This document shows positions 24,955 through 35,009 of a stretch of DNA of 50,685 bases, in pieces. The notes under the pieces are model-generated. The model saw only the letters and a program-made list of their open reading frames with translations, was not told the DNA's origin and searched no databases. Numbering within the stretch: the stretch's first letter is position 1; every line of letters starts with the position of its first letter. Origin of the DNA: a virus; IMG/VR virus record IMGVR_UViG_3300029319_000048, positions 8,028 to 58,712 of that record. The stretch is one strand, 5' to 3'. The translations under genes and the position numbers were made by a program.

Positions 24955-27597
24955 TTATACGTTTTGTCCACCCTGCATTCGTTGCATTAATGCTTGCATC
25001 ATTCCTTCTCCACCCTGTTGTGGTGCTTCAGGTGGTGCTCCTTGCGCCATAGGTGGTGCTTGTGGAGGCCCTTGTGGTGGCATCTGTGGAGGCATTTGTG
25101 GTTGTGGTTGTGGTGGTTGAGTCATAGGTGTGCCTTTAGATGCGCCTCCCATAAATTGACCTAAGCCTCCAATTATTCCTCCACCTGCTGATTTAGCGCG
25201 TTCTAGTGGTGAACCTTCTGGTTTCACAAAACTTTTAGGAGGTAATCCTTGTTTCCTTTGCGCTATCAACTCACTTTGTTGGGTTGCCTGTAATTCTGTT
25301 CTTTTATCTTTTCTATCTTCTTTTGTAGATTCTCTACTACTTAAATTTTTAGACTCCATTTGTTTGAGTTCCATCTCAAATTGGTATTTCATTTTTAGCA
25401 TCTCTGCTTCCATTTGTTGAGTCGCTTGTAGTTTTTGCATATCTAAATCTGCTTTTAACTGTAGAATTTGAGCCTCTCCTTGTGTTTTGGCTTGTTCTTG
25501 TTGAATCTTACCTTGAGATGCTGCTTGTGCAGATTGTTGATTTGCTTGAGATTGAAGCTGAATATTTTCTTTTTGTTTTGCTCTATCAAGCTTTTCTTTT
25601 TTCTGTTTTCTTATTTTAAGAAGTTGATTTGCTAAAGTTAAGTTTTTAACTTCTCTAACATCAATAGCATCTGCTAAATCAATAAGTTTTGCCTGTAAAG
25701 CCATTTGAACATTTTGTTCTAGTTTTGCTTTTTCTTCTTCATCTGGTTCCAAATCAACGAAAATACCAAACTCGTGTAAATGCATAAACTCCATACTCTT
25801 TAAGACATCCATGTTGTTCTTACCAACCATCCTTGCAAACTGCTCTGCAAAATCTGAATACATTAGTATATCAGTTATTCTACAGGAAATTGCTTCGCAA
25901 AGTCTTTTAGATATATGCAAACCAGATGTCATTACATGTTTTGTAGCAGTATTAGAATTTAATGCAGCTAATTTTTGTACACCTACTAATGCATTTGATT
26001 CTGGCATACTTCCATCTCTAGCTTCATTTATTCCTGTCACAGCTCTAATCATATTAAGTTGATAATTATACATAGATATCAAACTGTTAATTTTTGCATT
26101 AGAACCACTACTAGTTAACTCTTGTATAGGAACTCTTGCATTATTAAAGTCACCATCTTCTGTATAACTTCTACCAATTACACTTCCTGTTTGAAAATAC
26201 ATTGATAAAGCTTCTGAAGGATTGTAAGAAGCCCCATTACCTAAATCAACACTATTCAAACCATCTGCGTCTATAAACACACCATCTGGTATCATTTTTG
26301 ATACAACTTGTTGCAATTTTAAATGCACTAGTTGAATTTGGTCTGCGAATGGTATCATTCTTTTGACTAATGAGTCAATATGGCCTTTATCCATTTTGAT
26401 TGCAGAAACTATATATGGTGGGATTGTTTTTTGGAAAGCAGACTGAGGCCTAACCATGTTTTCCATCATCTGCCATTTAATCAATCTATCTGTTCCTAAT
26501 ACTAAAACTCCTTCATACCATACATCTATTCTTCTTGCAACCTTTTCAAACCTTGCTTTCTCTGTAGTAGGAGGGTTGAATTTACTATCTTTTTTTAATG
26601 CTTTTTCTCCACCATTTACTGTTTTCTTTACTTTGTAAATAATTTCCTTATCTGTCTTATAACAAAAATATAAAAGTGATACATTTGACTTATCTAGCCC
26701 TGATTGAGATTGTAGGTTTATGGTACTTTTATATCCATCAAATCTACCTGCTATTTTAGATATCTCTTTTATTTCTTCTTGTGTAAGGTTTGGGTTTATC
26801 TTTTTTATTTCATTGACATGAACAGACTTAACCTCTCCAAAATAATAACAGTCCCTAAATGCTGGATCATTTGTTTGAGAGTAAACTAAATTTATAGGGT
26901 CAACATATTCTACTTTAACACCATCATGTGCATCAAATGCATGTTTGACTGCCGATATACCAAGGACAACATTATCCTCATCTACCCTTCTTTTTAATTC
27001 CTCAAAATTATTAATTTCTAATATCGTATCTATTGCAACTTCCTGTGCAACTTCTACTCCTTGCTTATACCTCAAACGCATATATAAGTCAAGTTCTTCG
27101 TTTGAATCTGGTAAGTTTGCTTCTTCAAAATTGAAAGCATCTACACCAGTATTTTGTTTTATTATATCAAGAGCAGGTTTTGCAGCCATATCAGCCCTAA
27201 TTTCTTCCTTGAATTCTTCTCTTTGTTGGCTTGATAAAGCATCTACTGCCTCTACATTAACATCAATAAGTCTATTAGTGATTCCGTTTACTACAATATC
27301 TACAAACTTTGGGACTATAGGAACTGGTGTCCAATCTAAATTAAGATAAGACAAGTCTCCATTTACAGCAAGTTCGTTTTTATATTTTTCTATTGGTTGT
27401 TTTCCTCTCGCATACAGTCTACGTGTTAAGTATTCTGCACGAACATCTCCATATAAAGAACTTCCGTATTCTCTAGAAAACCATTCTGTCTCAATAGCTT
27501 GACCGACTTTCAGACCATACTGATAAGTGGATTTTTCTTCATCTGGAACAAATTGATTGGGGAAACCACTTCCTCCACTATATTTTGCTCTATTCAT
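24955..27597 (-). CDS. Portal protein with long Gln/Pro-rich C-terminal tail, 880 aa
   Basis: It follows the large terminase gene by 4 bp, the usual terminase-portal order. Residues about 1-640 form the portal body, with stretches such as QYGLKVGQAIETEWFSREYG, ISAVKHAFDAHDGVKVEYVD and MDKGHIDSLVKRMIPFADQI. Residues about 660-790 form a long Gln/Lys/Ala-rich coiled coil, and the last about 90 residues are a Pro/Gln/Gly/Met-rich disordered tail (repeats of PPQ and PQMPPQ). This long extra tail is, as I recall, characteristic of crAss-like portals. The portal forms the dodecameric DNA gateway of the capsid. Confidence 0.82.
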   Translation of the reverse strand: MNRAKYSGGSGFPNQFVPDEEKSTYQYGLKVGQAIETEWFSREYGSSLYGDVRAEYLTRRLYARGKQPIEKYKNELAVNGDLSYLNLDWTPVPIVPKFVDIVVNGITNRLIDVNVEAVDALSSQQREEFKEEIRADMAAKPALDIIKQNTGVDAFNFEEANLPDSNEELDLYMRLRYKQGVEVAQEVAIDTILEINNFEELKRRVDEDNVVLGISAVKHAFDAHDGVKVEYVDPINLVYSQTNDPAFRDCYYFGEVKSVHVNEIKKINPNLTQEEIKEISKIAGRFDGYKSTINLQSQSGLDKSNVSLLYFCYKTDKEIIYKVKKTVNGGEKALKKDSKFNPPTTEKARFEKVARRIDVWYEGVLVLGTDRLIKWQMMENMVRPQSAFQKTIPPYIVSAIKMDKGHIDSLVKRMIPFADQIQLVHLKLQQVVSKMIPDGVFIDADGLNSVDLGNGASYNPSEALSMYFQTGSVIGRSYTEDGDFNNARVPIQELTSSGSNAKINSLISMYNYQLNMIRAVTGINEARDGSMPESNALVGVQKLAALNSNTATKHVMTSGLHISKRLCEAISCRITDILMYSDFAEQFARMVGKNNMDVLKSMEFMHLHEFGIFVDLEPDEEEKAKLEQNVQMALQAKLIDLADAIDVREVKNLTLANQLLKIRKQKKEKLDRAKQKENIQLQSQANQQSAQAASQGKIQQEQAKTQGEAQILQLKADLDMQKLQATQQMEAEMLKMKYQFEMELKQMESKNLSSRESTKEDRKDKRTELQATQQSELIAQRKQGLPPKSFVKPEGSPLERAKSAGGGIIGGLGQFMGGASKGTPMTQPPQPQPQMPPQMPPQGPPQAPPMAQGAPPEAPQQGGEGMMQALMQRMQGGQNV

Positions 27598-27601
27598 AGT
27601 G

Positions 27602-29836
27602 TTATGATATAATTTTGCTTACAACACCCTTGTTGTTGTACCTTGCAAAGTTAAGATTTATTTGATTATCTTTTCTAACGACTCTTTTTGCTTTTGAATA
27701 ATTTGCCATCAAAGCAAATCCTGTGCTTACAGAGGCATCAAACCTGGTTCTATTACTAATATCATAGTTTGCCCAGTCTAACAAAGTCCTGTTAAAATAC
27801 ATATTTCCACAAGAGCCGTAATCAATATTTTCATCATCAGTCAAAACACCCACATGGTTTTGTATATAAGCTTCAATGTGTTCTGCATGTGCTGATATAA
27901 CTGATGGTGATGATGGAATTCCACCTAATTCTTTTTCTGCTTTTGATAAAGTATTTCTTTGTTTATCTGGTCTGTTCAAAGAAAAACCTCTGTATCCTCT
28001 TTCTTTCAAATAATATAATAATCTAGGCTTGTTGTTTTCCACTAATATAGGCATTCCATAAAAGTGTAATGCCATTAAAACATCTTCATAAAATATCTCT
28101 GCCGTTGGTGGTCTTGATATATATTCTAAAAAGAAATGATTTACTGGTGCTTTTTCCATATGAAACTTTGTCATTCCATGCAAAGCACCTTTAGAACCAC
28201 CTCCACCTACAGTTCCAGATATATCATATGAGTCACAACCAAAACTCCCCATATCTGCATTTCCAGGAAACTTATTATTACCTCTACTTATAACATTATT
28301 TGTTATTTGTTTATCTGGTGTCCATGTTGTATAAAACCTACCATTATTATCTGGAGCCCATATCACCTCTGAATCTTTTACACCATTCTTCCAAAAGAAA
28401 GAACCTCTAGTAATAGATGATTTGATAGCAAAAGAATCATTGTAATCTATCTGTTCATATATTTTAGTTAAATTAAATATTGTATTTTTTGATTCATCTC
28501 TAAAAGCGTGTGACTCTGTTCTTGGGAACTGTCTATAATATTCATTCAATGCATCAGCATCTTTCTTTAAACTATCTACTTCATTCTCCCAATAACTAAT
28601 AACACCTTGAGTTATATATTCTCCATCAATACCTTTAACGGATTGTTCTGGATTGTATAATACTGGATGACCGTGTATATCTATAAAACCCTCCATATTC
28701 CATTCCATAGGAATAAATAAATTGTACAACCCACTTTTTGTTTGTCCGTTTGAGTTTCTTTCACTAGGGTCAGAATCATAAAATAATTTTTTAAAGTTCT
28801 CACCTCCTTTATCTAAAGCATTTGAAGTAGAGCCCATCATGCATTTACCAATAACCCTACTACCTAACCTTAAACATGTTTTTGTAACACGCCAGTTGTT
28901 AAGTATATTATCAGGCTTTTCCCACTTACCACTTTCATCATGAACCAATAACCTCAACTTTTCTCCATCATAAGAATTATCTCCTGTATTTTTCCAATCT
29001 ATAGTCGTATCTAGTCCCTGGAGGTCATTTGTAACACGTGTGTTACTAATAGATTTTCTAGTTAATCTAGATGCTGGAACTCGGTATGCTAACTCTGATT
29101 TTGGTCTATCCATACCATCTTGTATTGGTTTAAAGAAAAAAGGATAGTTTACCGATATGGGAACAACTTTATCTGTAAACATTTTTTTTGCATCCATACC
29201 TGACTTACTTAAAATACCAAATCGACTATCTGAAGATATAGTTGCTAGGTTTACTGACTCTCCTGAAGACATAAAAGAAAAACCTGAACGTCTATTTTTT
29301 AAATAACACATTCCATAAGACCTTTCATCTGCCTTACAAGCTTCCCAGTATATATAAAATATTCTGTTTGATTCTCTAAACTCTGGTTTGCCTACATCAA
29401 TCTTTGTCCATTGTAGATACATATAATGTGATCCTGTAATATAAGTAGGTACACCATTGTTGTAAAACCAGAACCCTTTTTCTCTTTTTTCAAACTCTGC
29501 CTCTATATAAGGCAACCATCTTTCTTTGAAGTCTTTGCCTAATTCATTCCAAACAAATATTGTGTGTATAGACTTAAGCTGCTTTGGGTAATCTTCCGAC
29601 ACCCAGTATTGTTCACTACGCTGTGTCGCCCTCTTGAAAATTCGTGTCGGCATTTTTGGTAAAGCAATCTTTAAATTATTAATCATTACCACATCACCGA
29701 TAGTTTTATCTTTTGATATTACCACAACATCATACTCCTTATTATATCCATAATCCCAGATTTTTTTCTTTTTTTCTTTTTCTGGAATTACATCATGGAG
29801 TGTAACTATAATATTATTTAGACCTTCTTTCTGCAA
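27602..29836 (-). CDS. terL: Terminase large subunit
   Basis: A 744-aa DNA-packaging ATPase and nuclease. A Walker A-like motif is at residues 180-187 (KNRRSGFS), and Walker B with the catalytic Glu at 294-301 (LRLLVHDE) is followed by SGKW. A Ser/Thr motif region (GKCMMGSTSNALDKGG) comes next. The C-terminal part has Asp-containing segments (GSFGCDSYDIS) of the RNase H-like nuclease domain that cuts the concatemer. The unusual N-terminal part (FWFYNNGVPTYITGSHYMYL) is, as I recall, shared with terminases of crAss-like phages. The start overlaps the upstream 92-aa gene by 23 bp. Confidence 0.9.
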   Translation of the reverse strand: MQKEGLNNIIVTLHDVIPEKEKKKKIWDYGYNKEYDVVVISKDKTIGDVVMINNLKIALPKMPTRIFKRATQRSEQYWVSEDYPKQLKSIHTIFVWNELGKDFKERWLPYIEAEFEKREKGFWFYNNGVPTYITGSHYMYLQWTKIDVGKPEFRESNRIFYIYWEACKADERSYGMCYLKNRRSGFSFMSSGESVNLATISSDSRFGILSKSGMDAKKMFTDKVVPISVNYPFFFKPIQDGMDRPKSELAYRVPASRLTRKSISNTRVTNDLQGLDTTIDWKNTGDNSYDGEKLRLLVHDESGKWEKPDNILNNWRVTKTCLRLGSRVIGKCMMGSTSNALDKGGENFKKLFYDSDPSERNSNGQTKSGLYNLFIPMEWNMEGFIDIHGHPVLYNPEQSVKGIDGEYITQGVISYWENEVDSLKKDADALNEYYRQFPRTESHAFRDESKNTIFNLTKIYEQIDYNDSFAIKSSITRGSFFWKNGVKDSEVIWAPDNNGRFYTTWTPDKQITNNVISRGNNKFPGNADMGSFGCDSYDISGTVGGGGSKGALHGMTKFHMEKAPVNHFFLEYISRPPTAEIFYEDVLMALHFYGMPILVENNKPRLLYYLKERGYRGFSLNRPDKQRNTLSKAEKELGGIPSSPSVISAHAEHIEAYIQNHVGVLTDDENIDYGSCGNMYFNRTLLDWANYDISNRTRFDASVSTGFALMANYSKAKRVVRKDNQINLNFARYNNKGVVSKIIS

Positions 29837-30092
29837 AACCTCCTGTTAATTTTTTCTTTTCATCTGGATTTTCTAACATATTCTTTTCTGATTCAATTCT
29901 ATTTAGAATTTCAAATGCATCAAATATTGCTAATTTCTTTGTGGCTGCTGCGTTCTTTAATCTGTCTGCTGCAAGCTCATCTTCAGGGTCAGGTTTTATA
30001 ATTTCTTCTTCAGCTACTTTAATTAGTTGTTTCACTGCAACATGACCTGCTTTGATGATATCTTCTTTAATTTTATTTACTTTGCTCATCAC
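29814..30092 (-). CDS. Candidate small terminase subunit, 92 aa
   Basis: A small, highly charged, helical protein (KIKEDIIKAGHVAVKQLIKV; AADRLKNAAATKKLAIFDAF) lying immediately upstream of, and overlapping, the large terminase gene. Position and helical build suggest the small terminase subunit, which recognises viral DNA, but no HTH motif is clear and it is shorter than most. I give moderate-to-low weight to this role. Confidence 0.45.
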   Translation of the reverse strand: MMSKVNKIKEDIIKAGHVAVKQLIKVAEEEIIKPDPEDELAADRLKNAAATKKLAIFDAFEILNRIESEKNMLENPDEKKKLTGGFAERRSK

Positions 30093-30100
30093 TTATAAAG

Positions 30101-30664
30101 TTAATTTAAAATAGTACATATATCTCTGGTTCTCATCCTATAAAGTTTTTGATTGTTTATATCAAACTCATATTCACTGTCTTTTCTAAAATTCACCTTA
30201 CTCCCATTTTGTACACCCTTTGTACACAACTTTTTGTTTGTATAAATTACTATACCAGTATTATCTTCATAACCTTCTTCATGAAGGTATTTGTTTTCTA
30301 TATCTATAGGTTTGATAAAACAATAATCGTCAACTGACAACCATTCTTTTCCATTATGGTATAAATAAAATTGTGATGGTTCGATTATATATAAATCACC
30401 TTTAAAATAATTTGGTGACTTTCTTGGCCTACCTTTCATATCATAATATATTCTAAAAACATTATGATGAACCACCAGGGTATCTCCTGGCTTTATTTCG
30501 CCTTTGTAATATGAGGGAGTTTGAACAACCTCAGCAAACCTATTTACATGCATATGATTTGCAACTGTGCTGTTCACAATCATTGGCTGACCTGCGATTG
30601 TTATTTCATTTCTGTAAAAATCTCCCTTTGATTTTATAATAAAATAAAAAGGGGACTTCATCAA
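30101..30664 (-). CDS. Conserved phage protein with possible GroES-like beta-barrel, 187 aa
   Basis: A beta-rich protein. Residues about 55-70 (KGEIKPGDTLVVHHNVFRIY) and the C-terminus (GVQNGSKVNFRKDSEYEFDI, then KLYRMRTRDICTIL) resemble the first strands and the final strands of Cpn10 co-chaperonins, where GroES has '..GD.V.F......ki....yliM...DILA.i'. An insert of about 90 residues separates the two halves. It lies upstream of the terminase genes in the packaging unit. A GroES-like fold is inferred; the function is unknown. Confidence 0.5.
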   Translation of the reverse strand: MMKSPFYFIIKSKGDFYRNEITIAGQPMIVNSTVANHMHVNRFAEVVQTPSYYKGEIKPGDTLVVHHNVFRIYYDMKGRPRKSPNYFKGDLYIIEPSQFYLYHNGKEWLSVDDYCFIKPIDIENKYLHEEGYEDNTGIVIYTNKKLCTKGVQNGSKVNFRKDSEYEFDINNQKLYRMRTRDICTILN

Positions 30665-30888
30665 AAATCTATATTAAACTCAATAGAAACAGGCATGTTT
30701 TTATTGAATTGTTTCCAAAGCTTTACTTCATCAAGTTTTTGAATATAGATAAGATATGAGTCTGACTTAACATCATACTCTATTAAATGAATTGTATAGC
30801 TATTGTTTAGTACAGGTTGCCCTATAAGATAATGCATCGAGCTACCTTTGTAGTCTGAGCCTATTGATATTTTACGAATTAGATTCAT
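30661..30888 (-). CDS. Hypothetical protein, 75 aa
   Basis: A small beta-rich protein (MNLIRKISIGSDYKGSSMHY; NNSYTIHLIEYDVKSDSYLIYI). Its stop overlaps the next start (ATGA) and its own start lies within the previous gene (17-bp overlap), so translational coupling in the packaging operon is likely. Family unknown to me. Confidence 0.65.
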   Translation of the reverse strand: MNLIRKISIGSDYKGSSMHYLIGQPVLNNSYTIHLIEYDVKSDSYLIYIQKLDEVKLWKQFNKNMPVSIEFNIDF

Positions 30889-31132
30889 TTGCGTCCAGTT
30901 CTAGTTTTCCTGTATCCAGATTTAAAGAACCTTTGCCGTGTTTTTCTTCTAGGTCTTTCATGATAGTCCTCATTTCTTGACCTTTACCTAATAAGTTTGC
31001 TGTAAGCTCAAACTTTTGTGCTTCAAGCATACCAATATTAAGTTGAGCTTGTTGTTGCTCTTTTCTCAATTCTCTTAATTTGTCTACGATTTTTTCGTCA
31101 ACGGATATTGACTTTTGTTTTTCTTTTGCCAT
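30872..31132 (-). CDS. Small coiled-coil protein, 86 aa
   Basis: Predominantly helical with heptad spacing (DKLRELRKEQQQAQLNIGML, then EAQKFELTANLLGKG) and an acidic end. No cysteine, signal or membrane segment. It heads the packaging operon, 26 bp downstream of a TAnnTTTG box. The function is unknown; an oligomeric scaffold or terminase partner is only a guess from its position. Confidence 0.65.
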   Translation of the reverse strand: MAKEKQKSISVDEKIVDKLRELRKEQQQAQLNIGMLEAQKFELTANLLGKGQEMRTIMKDLEEKHGKGSLNLDTGKLELDANESNS

Positions 31133-31157
31133 TATATTAAAGTTAAATTATAAAATA

Positions 31158-31165
31158 CAAATATA
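31158..31165 (-). promoter_or_regulatory. Candidate promoter for the packaging operon
   Basis: The minus strand reads TATATTTG (TAnnTTTG) in the 38-bp gap between the tail-fibre gene (stop at 31171) and the 86-aa gene. The expected start is about 31152, giving a leader of about 20 nt. Confidence 0.6.
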
Positions 31166-31170
31166 GTAAA

Positions 31171-34100
31171 TTATTGGTTGCTTTCTAAAGCTGCAACCTT
31201 TGCTTCCAGTTCTTTTATTGCTTTTAACAATACCGGCACTAATTTAGAATAGTCTGCTTGTTGGTAATCAGGAGTTTCATCCTCTGCTATTGCGTCTTTT
31301 TCTCCATTCACTGCGTTTGGCACAACCTCAGCAAGTTCATGAGCAAAGCATCCATAATCTCTATTATCAATATTTTTCCATTTGAAGTCATAAACAGGTA
31401 TTTGTTTGACTAAATCTAAAGCATTGAAATCTTTTGCATCTGTTTTAAGCCTATAATCAGAAGTCGTATTGTATGTAGTTCCTGAATTATTTGTAGCAAT
31501 AGACCCTCTAATACTAGATGTAGAAGAAAACCTTTGAAATACTATTTGATATCTACTATTTGTAGAGTGGAAATTGTTTTGTATTCTAACAACTGGGTTT
31601 GATAAACTTGTTGCTGGTTGGTATCTTGTGTCTTGTATATTGAAAAATGGTTTTGATCCACCTGAGTCTCCCCATAAATCTATATAACCTATTTGATTAT
31701 TTGTATTACCACCTATTTTAATAGAATCAATCCCACTTGAAGGACTTCCATTGGCTTGTAAAAATGCATACTGAGCACACTTGAAAATCATTTTTTCCCC
31801 AGATGTTTGATTTGTAGAAATATACTCTATGGAACCAGTATATCTATTATAGCCATACTGCATATTACTTGCTCTACCAAATCTTATATTTGTTGATATA
31901 TTTCCTGTAGCCGTACTATCTGTTACAATATCTGCTACTAAACCAACTGTTCCACTAGTTGTTCCATTATTGTTACTATTTTTGAAAACAATATGACCTT
32001 CTGTTGAATTTGAAAAAGCGTAATTAAAATTACCTACCAATGAAATTCTACTTCCACCATTTGTAAGATTGTCTGCACCTGTTATGTAAGTAGTTGGGGT
32101 TGTACCACCTAAAGCACCCCAGGTTAAAAGTTTTGCGTTATCCAGGTCTAGATTGTTTGTAACCTCTACGTCTCCACCATAAGTAATATCTACAATCTTA
32201 TTGCTATTAGTATACCACTCTAAACCACCACCTGTGCCCTTGATATAATTAGATGTTCCTGTGTTAAAGTATAAATTACCTCCACATAAAATATTATTAC
32301 TTACATGCAATTTTTGTTGAGGGGTGGTTGTTCCAATACCCACATTGTCTCCATTAGTACCATTTAATATTAAATCACCGTCAGCTTGTATTTGTATTTC
32401 TGCTCCACCTGTCGCTGCTCTTGATATATAAAATGGAGCATTACCAGAAGAACCTTGAAAGTGCATGTTCACTGTATCTGTCTTAGCAGAACCTATAGCC
32501 TCTATTCTAATACCTGATGAATTATTTCCAGCGTCTTGTATATGTAAGTCTGCTGTTGGAGAAGTAGTACCAATACCCACTCTTTTGGTTACTGATAGAT
32601 TGTCTTTAATATAAACTTGCGATTCTGTGCCTACATCACCGTCACCAGATATCTTTAAAGCTTCATACTGTGAACCAGCTTTTTGTACTATAAAATGTAA
32701 ATCTGTATTTAAGTTTGCAAATGTAGTGTCTACTGCTTCTAACCCTGGCCCAAAACTTGATATAAGACCAATCTTCATTACATTTTGATTTCCATTTAAA
32801 AATGCACCAGCAGATGGTTTTTTTAAATATATAAATGGGTCTTCACCTGAAAAAATAAATTCACCTGGAGAGTGTAATTCTACACTATCACTTTCTAAAA
32901 CCAACTTAGAATAATCATAATAATCAATCTCAGGACTAGTTCTGTTATAAAACACAGTAGCACCATCATTAATTAATGCATTACTACCAATATCTAAATC
33001 TTGTGTTGCTGTGTGATTCCCTAGATTGTCTCCTGAACTACCACCAATAGCACTTAAAAATTGTGCAGCATTTAAGTATGATAATGATTCGTCTGCATTT
33101 ACTCTTATATAAGACGCAACACTTACATCCCCTAGTTGTGCAAAGTTAGAACCAACTGTTGTAAACTTACCATCAACATATCCTTTTGACGCTGCATCAG
33201 TTGAGGCACTAACTGTATCAATACCCTGTATTCTACCATTACCACTAAAGACAATACTGTCTACTAAAGTAATTCCACTTCCCTGAACATCTAAATCTCC
33301 AGTGACAGTTACACTTTCTGCAAAAGTTGCATTTTGAGATGTATCTATAGTTAAGGCTATAGTGTCATTTGTAACTAATTTAACTGGATCACTGCTTTCT
33401 GAACCTATAAATAATCCGTCACCTGTACCTGCACCTGTAAAATCTTGAGTTGTTATTTTATAATCATCTCCATTACCGTTATTTCTAAATACAATCTGCT
33501 GGTCATCATCATCTGTACTATCTTTTAAAACAATTTTAGGAGACCCTGCTATTATATGTAAATCACCAGTCATAGCACTACTAGAGCCTCCAGTTTCTAA
33601 AACATATCTAGCGTCTGCATCTGTTTGTGTTATGTAAGAACTTAAATCTTGGTCACCAGTGTTTGCAGAAGCAAGCGCAGCTATATCAACTCCATCAACC
33701 GTACCACTTACAGTTATATTTCCTTCAACATTTACACCATCACATATTACATTACCATCGAAATAACCGTTTCTCCATTGATAACTACTAGAGCCTAAAT
33801 CATAAGTATCATCTTTACCAGGCCTAAGGTGTCCATGTAAATAACCATCTTTATATCTTTCCAAAAAGTTAACACCTCTCGTAGTATCAGTACCAGTGTT
33901 ATTAAGGTTATTATCTCCAGCCCTATAGTTAGCCATATACAGAGAGTGTATTCTAAAGTAATTACCATTAACAGAACCACCTAATGTATATTTTAATCTA
34001 GTAGTTGCTGCACCTGTACCAGAATTACTACCAACTTGTCTTAATATAACTTGGTCTGTATTATTAGTTATCTCACATAGTGTCTGCCAAGCACCACCTC

Positions 34101-34989
34101 TATAAGCTTCTATTTTTACATATGTTGCTGTAAAACTATTTGAACCAAATACAATACCAGCCCATAATGAATATGTAGCTTCATTAGTCCATTCTAATTC
34201 TACTACACCTGGTGTATCTGTACCATGAGTATATACACCATCAGAACCATTGTCTGAATACCAACTACCTGCTGTACTTGAGTGTGAATCAAAAGCGTTT
34301 GCCCAACCACCATCAGTGCTTGAAACCTCATTACTATAAGTATAGCTACCTGAACTACCACTTCGTGTTTTATAAAATCCACTTGTTGTTATTGTAGCAT
34401 TACTCCATTTATTAAATCCAGCTAAGTCATTTATAATATGTGGTATGTGAACCATGTTAGCTTCAGATGCAGGATTTAAAAATCCACCATAAACAACAGT
34501 ACCACTATTACCAGTGCTAATACCATCGTATTGCATATTCATGTCATCACCAACTAATATTCTGTTAGTGTTAATATCTAATCTTTCAGTACCTCCTGTT
34601 ACAACTCTCCAAACATCAGCAGCTTCAAACTGCATGTATGTATCAGTATCACCACTATGTATTATTTTATTTGGTATAGTTAATTCGCCAGTTAATGTAC
34701 CACCTGTTAATGGTAAATAAGAAGAAAGTTGACTTTCAAGAGCAACCTTGTTGCCATCTACTTGAAGCTCTGAAGCTCCAGAAAAATTCATTTTCTTGTC
34801 TGTAGTATCATCTATTGCGAAAAGGTGGACGTTGTTTGTTCCTTGAAATACAACGCCTTCGCCTGGGTCATTTATGTAAAGGGCATTAACTCCACTTATA
34901 TTGAAGTTGCTTCCTGAAATGCCATGGGTTAGTGTTAATCCTTCGATTCCCCCTTCAGCATCTATTTTCTGTTTGAATTGAATAGACAT
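31171..34989 (-). CDS. Tail fibre with C-terminal S74 intramolecular chaperone, 1272 aa
   Basis: A long beta-rich fibre. Near residues 200-350 is a lectin or discoidin-like region (WYSDNGSDGVYTHGTDTPGV; then VELEWTNEATYSLWAGIVFG) that could bind sugars. The middle has repeated 'GNxTVSGTV', 'VTVTGDLDVQG' and 'VGIGTT.P' units typical of trimeric fibre shafts. The C-terminus from about 1165 is a Peptidase S74 chaperone: the self-cleavage Ser-Lys pair is visible in SDYRLK (S1177, K1182), followed by FKWKNIDNRDYGCFAHELAE and a closing coiled coil. S74 domains trimerise the fibre and then cut themselves off. This is probably a main host-recognition protein. Confidence 0.85.
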   Translation of the reverse strand: MSIQFKQKIDAEGGIEGLTLTHGISGSNFNISGVNALYINDPGEGVVFQGTNNVHLFAIDDTTDKKMNFSGASELQVDGNKVALESQLSSYLPLTGGTLTGELTIPNKIIHSGDTDTYMQFEAADVWRVVTGGTERLDINTNRILVGDDMNMQYDGISTGNSGTVVYGGFLNPASEANMVHIPHIINDLAGFNKWSNATITTSGFYKTRSGSSGSYTYSNEVSSTDGGWANAFDSHSSTAGSWYSDNGSDGVYTHGTDTPGVVELEWTNEATYSLWAGIVFGSNSFTATYVKIEAYRGGAWQTLCEITNNTDQVILRQVGSNSGTGAATTRLKYTLGGSVNGNYFRIHSLYMANYRAGDNNLNNTGTDTTRGVNFLERYKDGYLHGHLRPGKDDTYDLGSSSYQWRNGYFDGNVICDGVNVEGNITVSGTVDGVDIAALASANTGDQDLSSYITQTDADARYVLETGGSSSAMTGDLHIIAGSPKIVLKDSTDDDDQQIVFRNNGNGDDYKITTQDFTGAGTGDGLFIGSESSDPVKLVTNDTIALTIDTSQNATFAESVTVTGDLDVQGSGITLVDSIVFSGNGRIQGIDTVSASTDAASKGYVDGKFTTVGSNFAQLGDVSVASYIRVNADESLSYLNAAQFLSAIGGSSGDNLGNHTATQDLDIGSNALINDGATVFYNRTSPEIDYYDYSKLVLESDSVELHSPGEFIFSGEDPFIYLKKPSAGAFLNGNQNVMKIGLISSFGPGLEAVDTTFANLNTDLHFIVQKAGSQYEALKISGDGDVGTESQVYIKDNLSVTKRVGIGTTSPTADLHIQDAGNNSSGIRIEAIGSAKTDTVNMHFQGSSGNAPFYISRAATGGAEIQIQADGDLILNGTNGDNVGIGTTTPQQKLHVSNNILCGGNLYFNTGTSNYIKGTGGGLEWYTNSNKIVDITYGGDVEVTNNLDLDNAKLLTWGALGGTTPTTYITGADNLTNGGSRISLVGNFNYAFSNSTEGHIVFKNSNNNGTTSGTVGLVADIVTDSTATGNISTNIRFGRASNMQYGYNRYTGSIEYISTNQTSGEKMIFKCAQYAFLQANGSPSSGIDSIKIGGNTNNQIGYIDLWGDSGGSKPFFNIQDTRYQPATSLSNPVVRIQNNFHSTNSRYQIVFQRFSSTSSIRGSIATNNSGTTYNTTSDYRLKTDAKDFNALDLVKQIPVYDFKWKNIDNRDYGCFAHELAEVVPNAVNGEKDAIAEDETPDYQQADYSKLVPVLLKAIKELEAKVAALESNQ

Positions 34990-35009
34990 AGGGTTTTATT
35001 TTATTTTAT

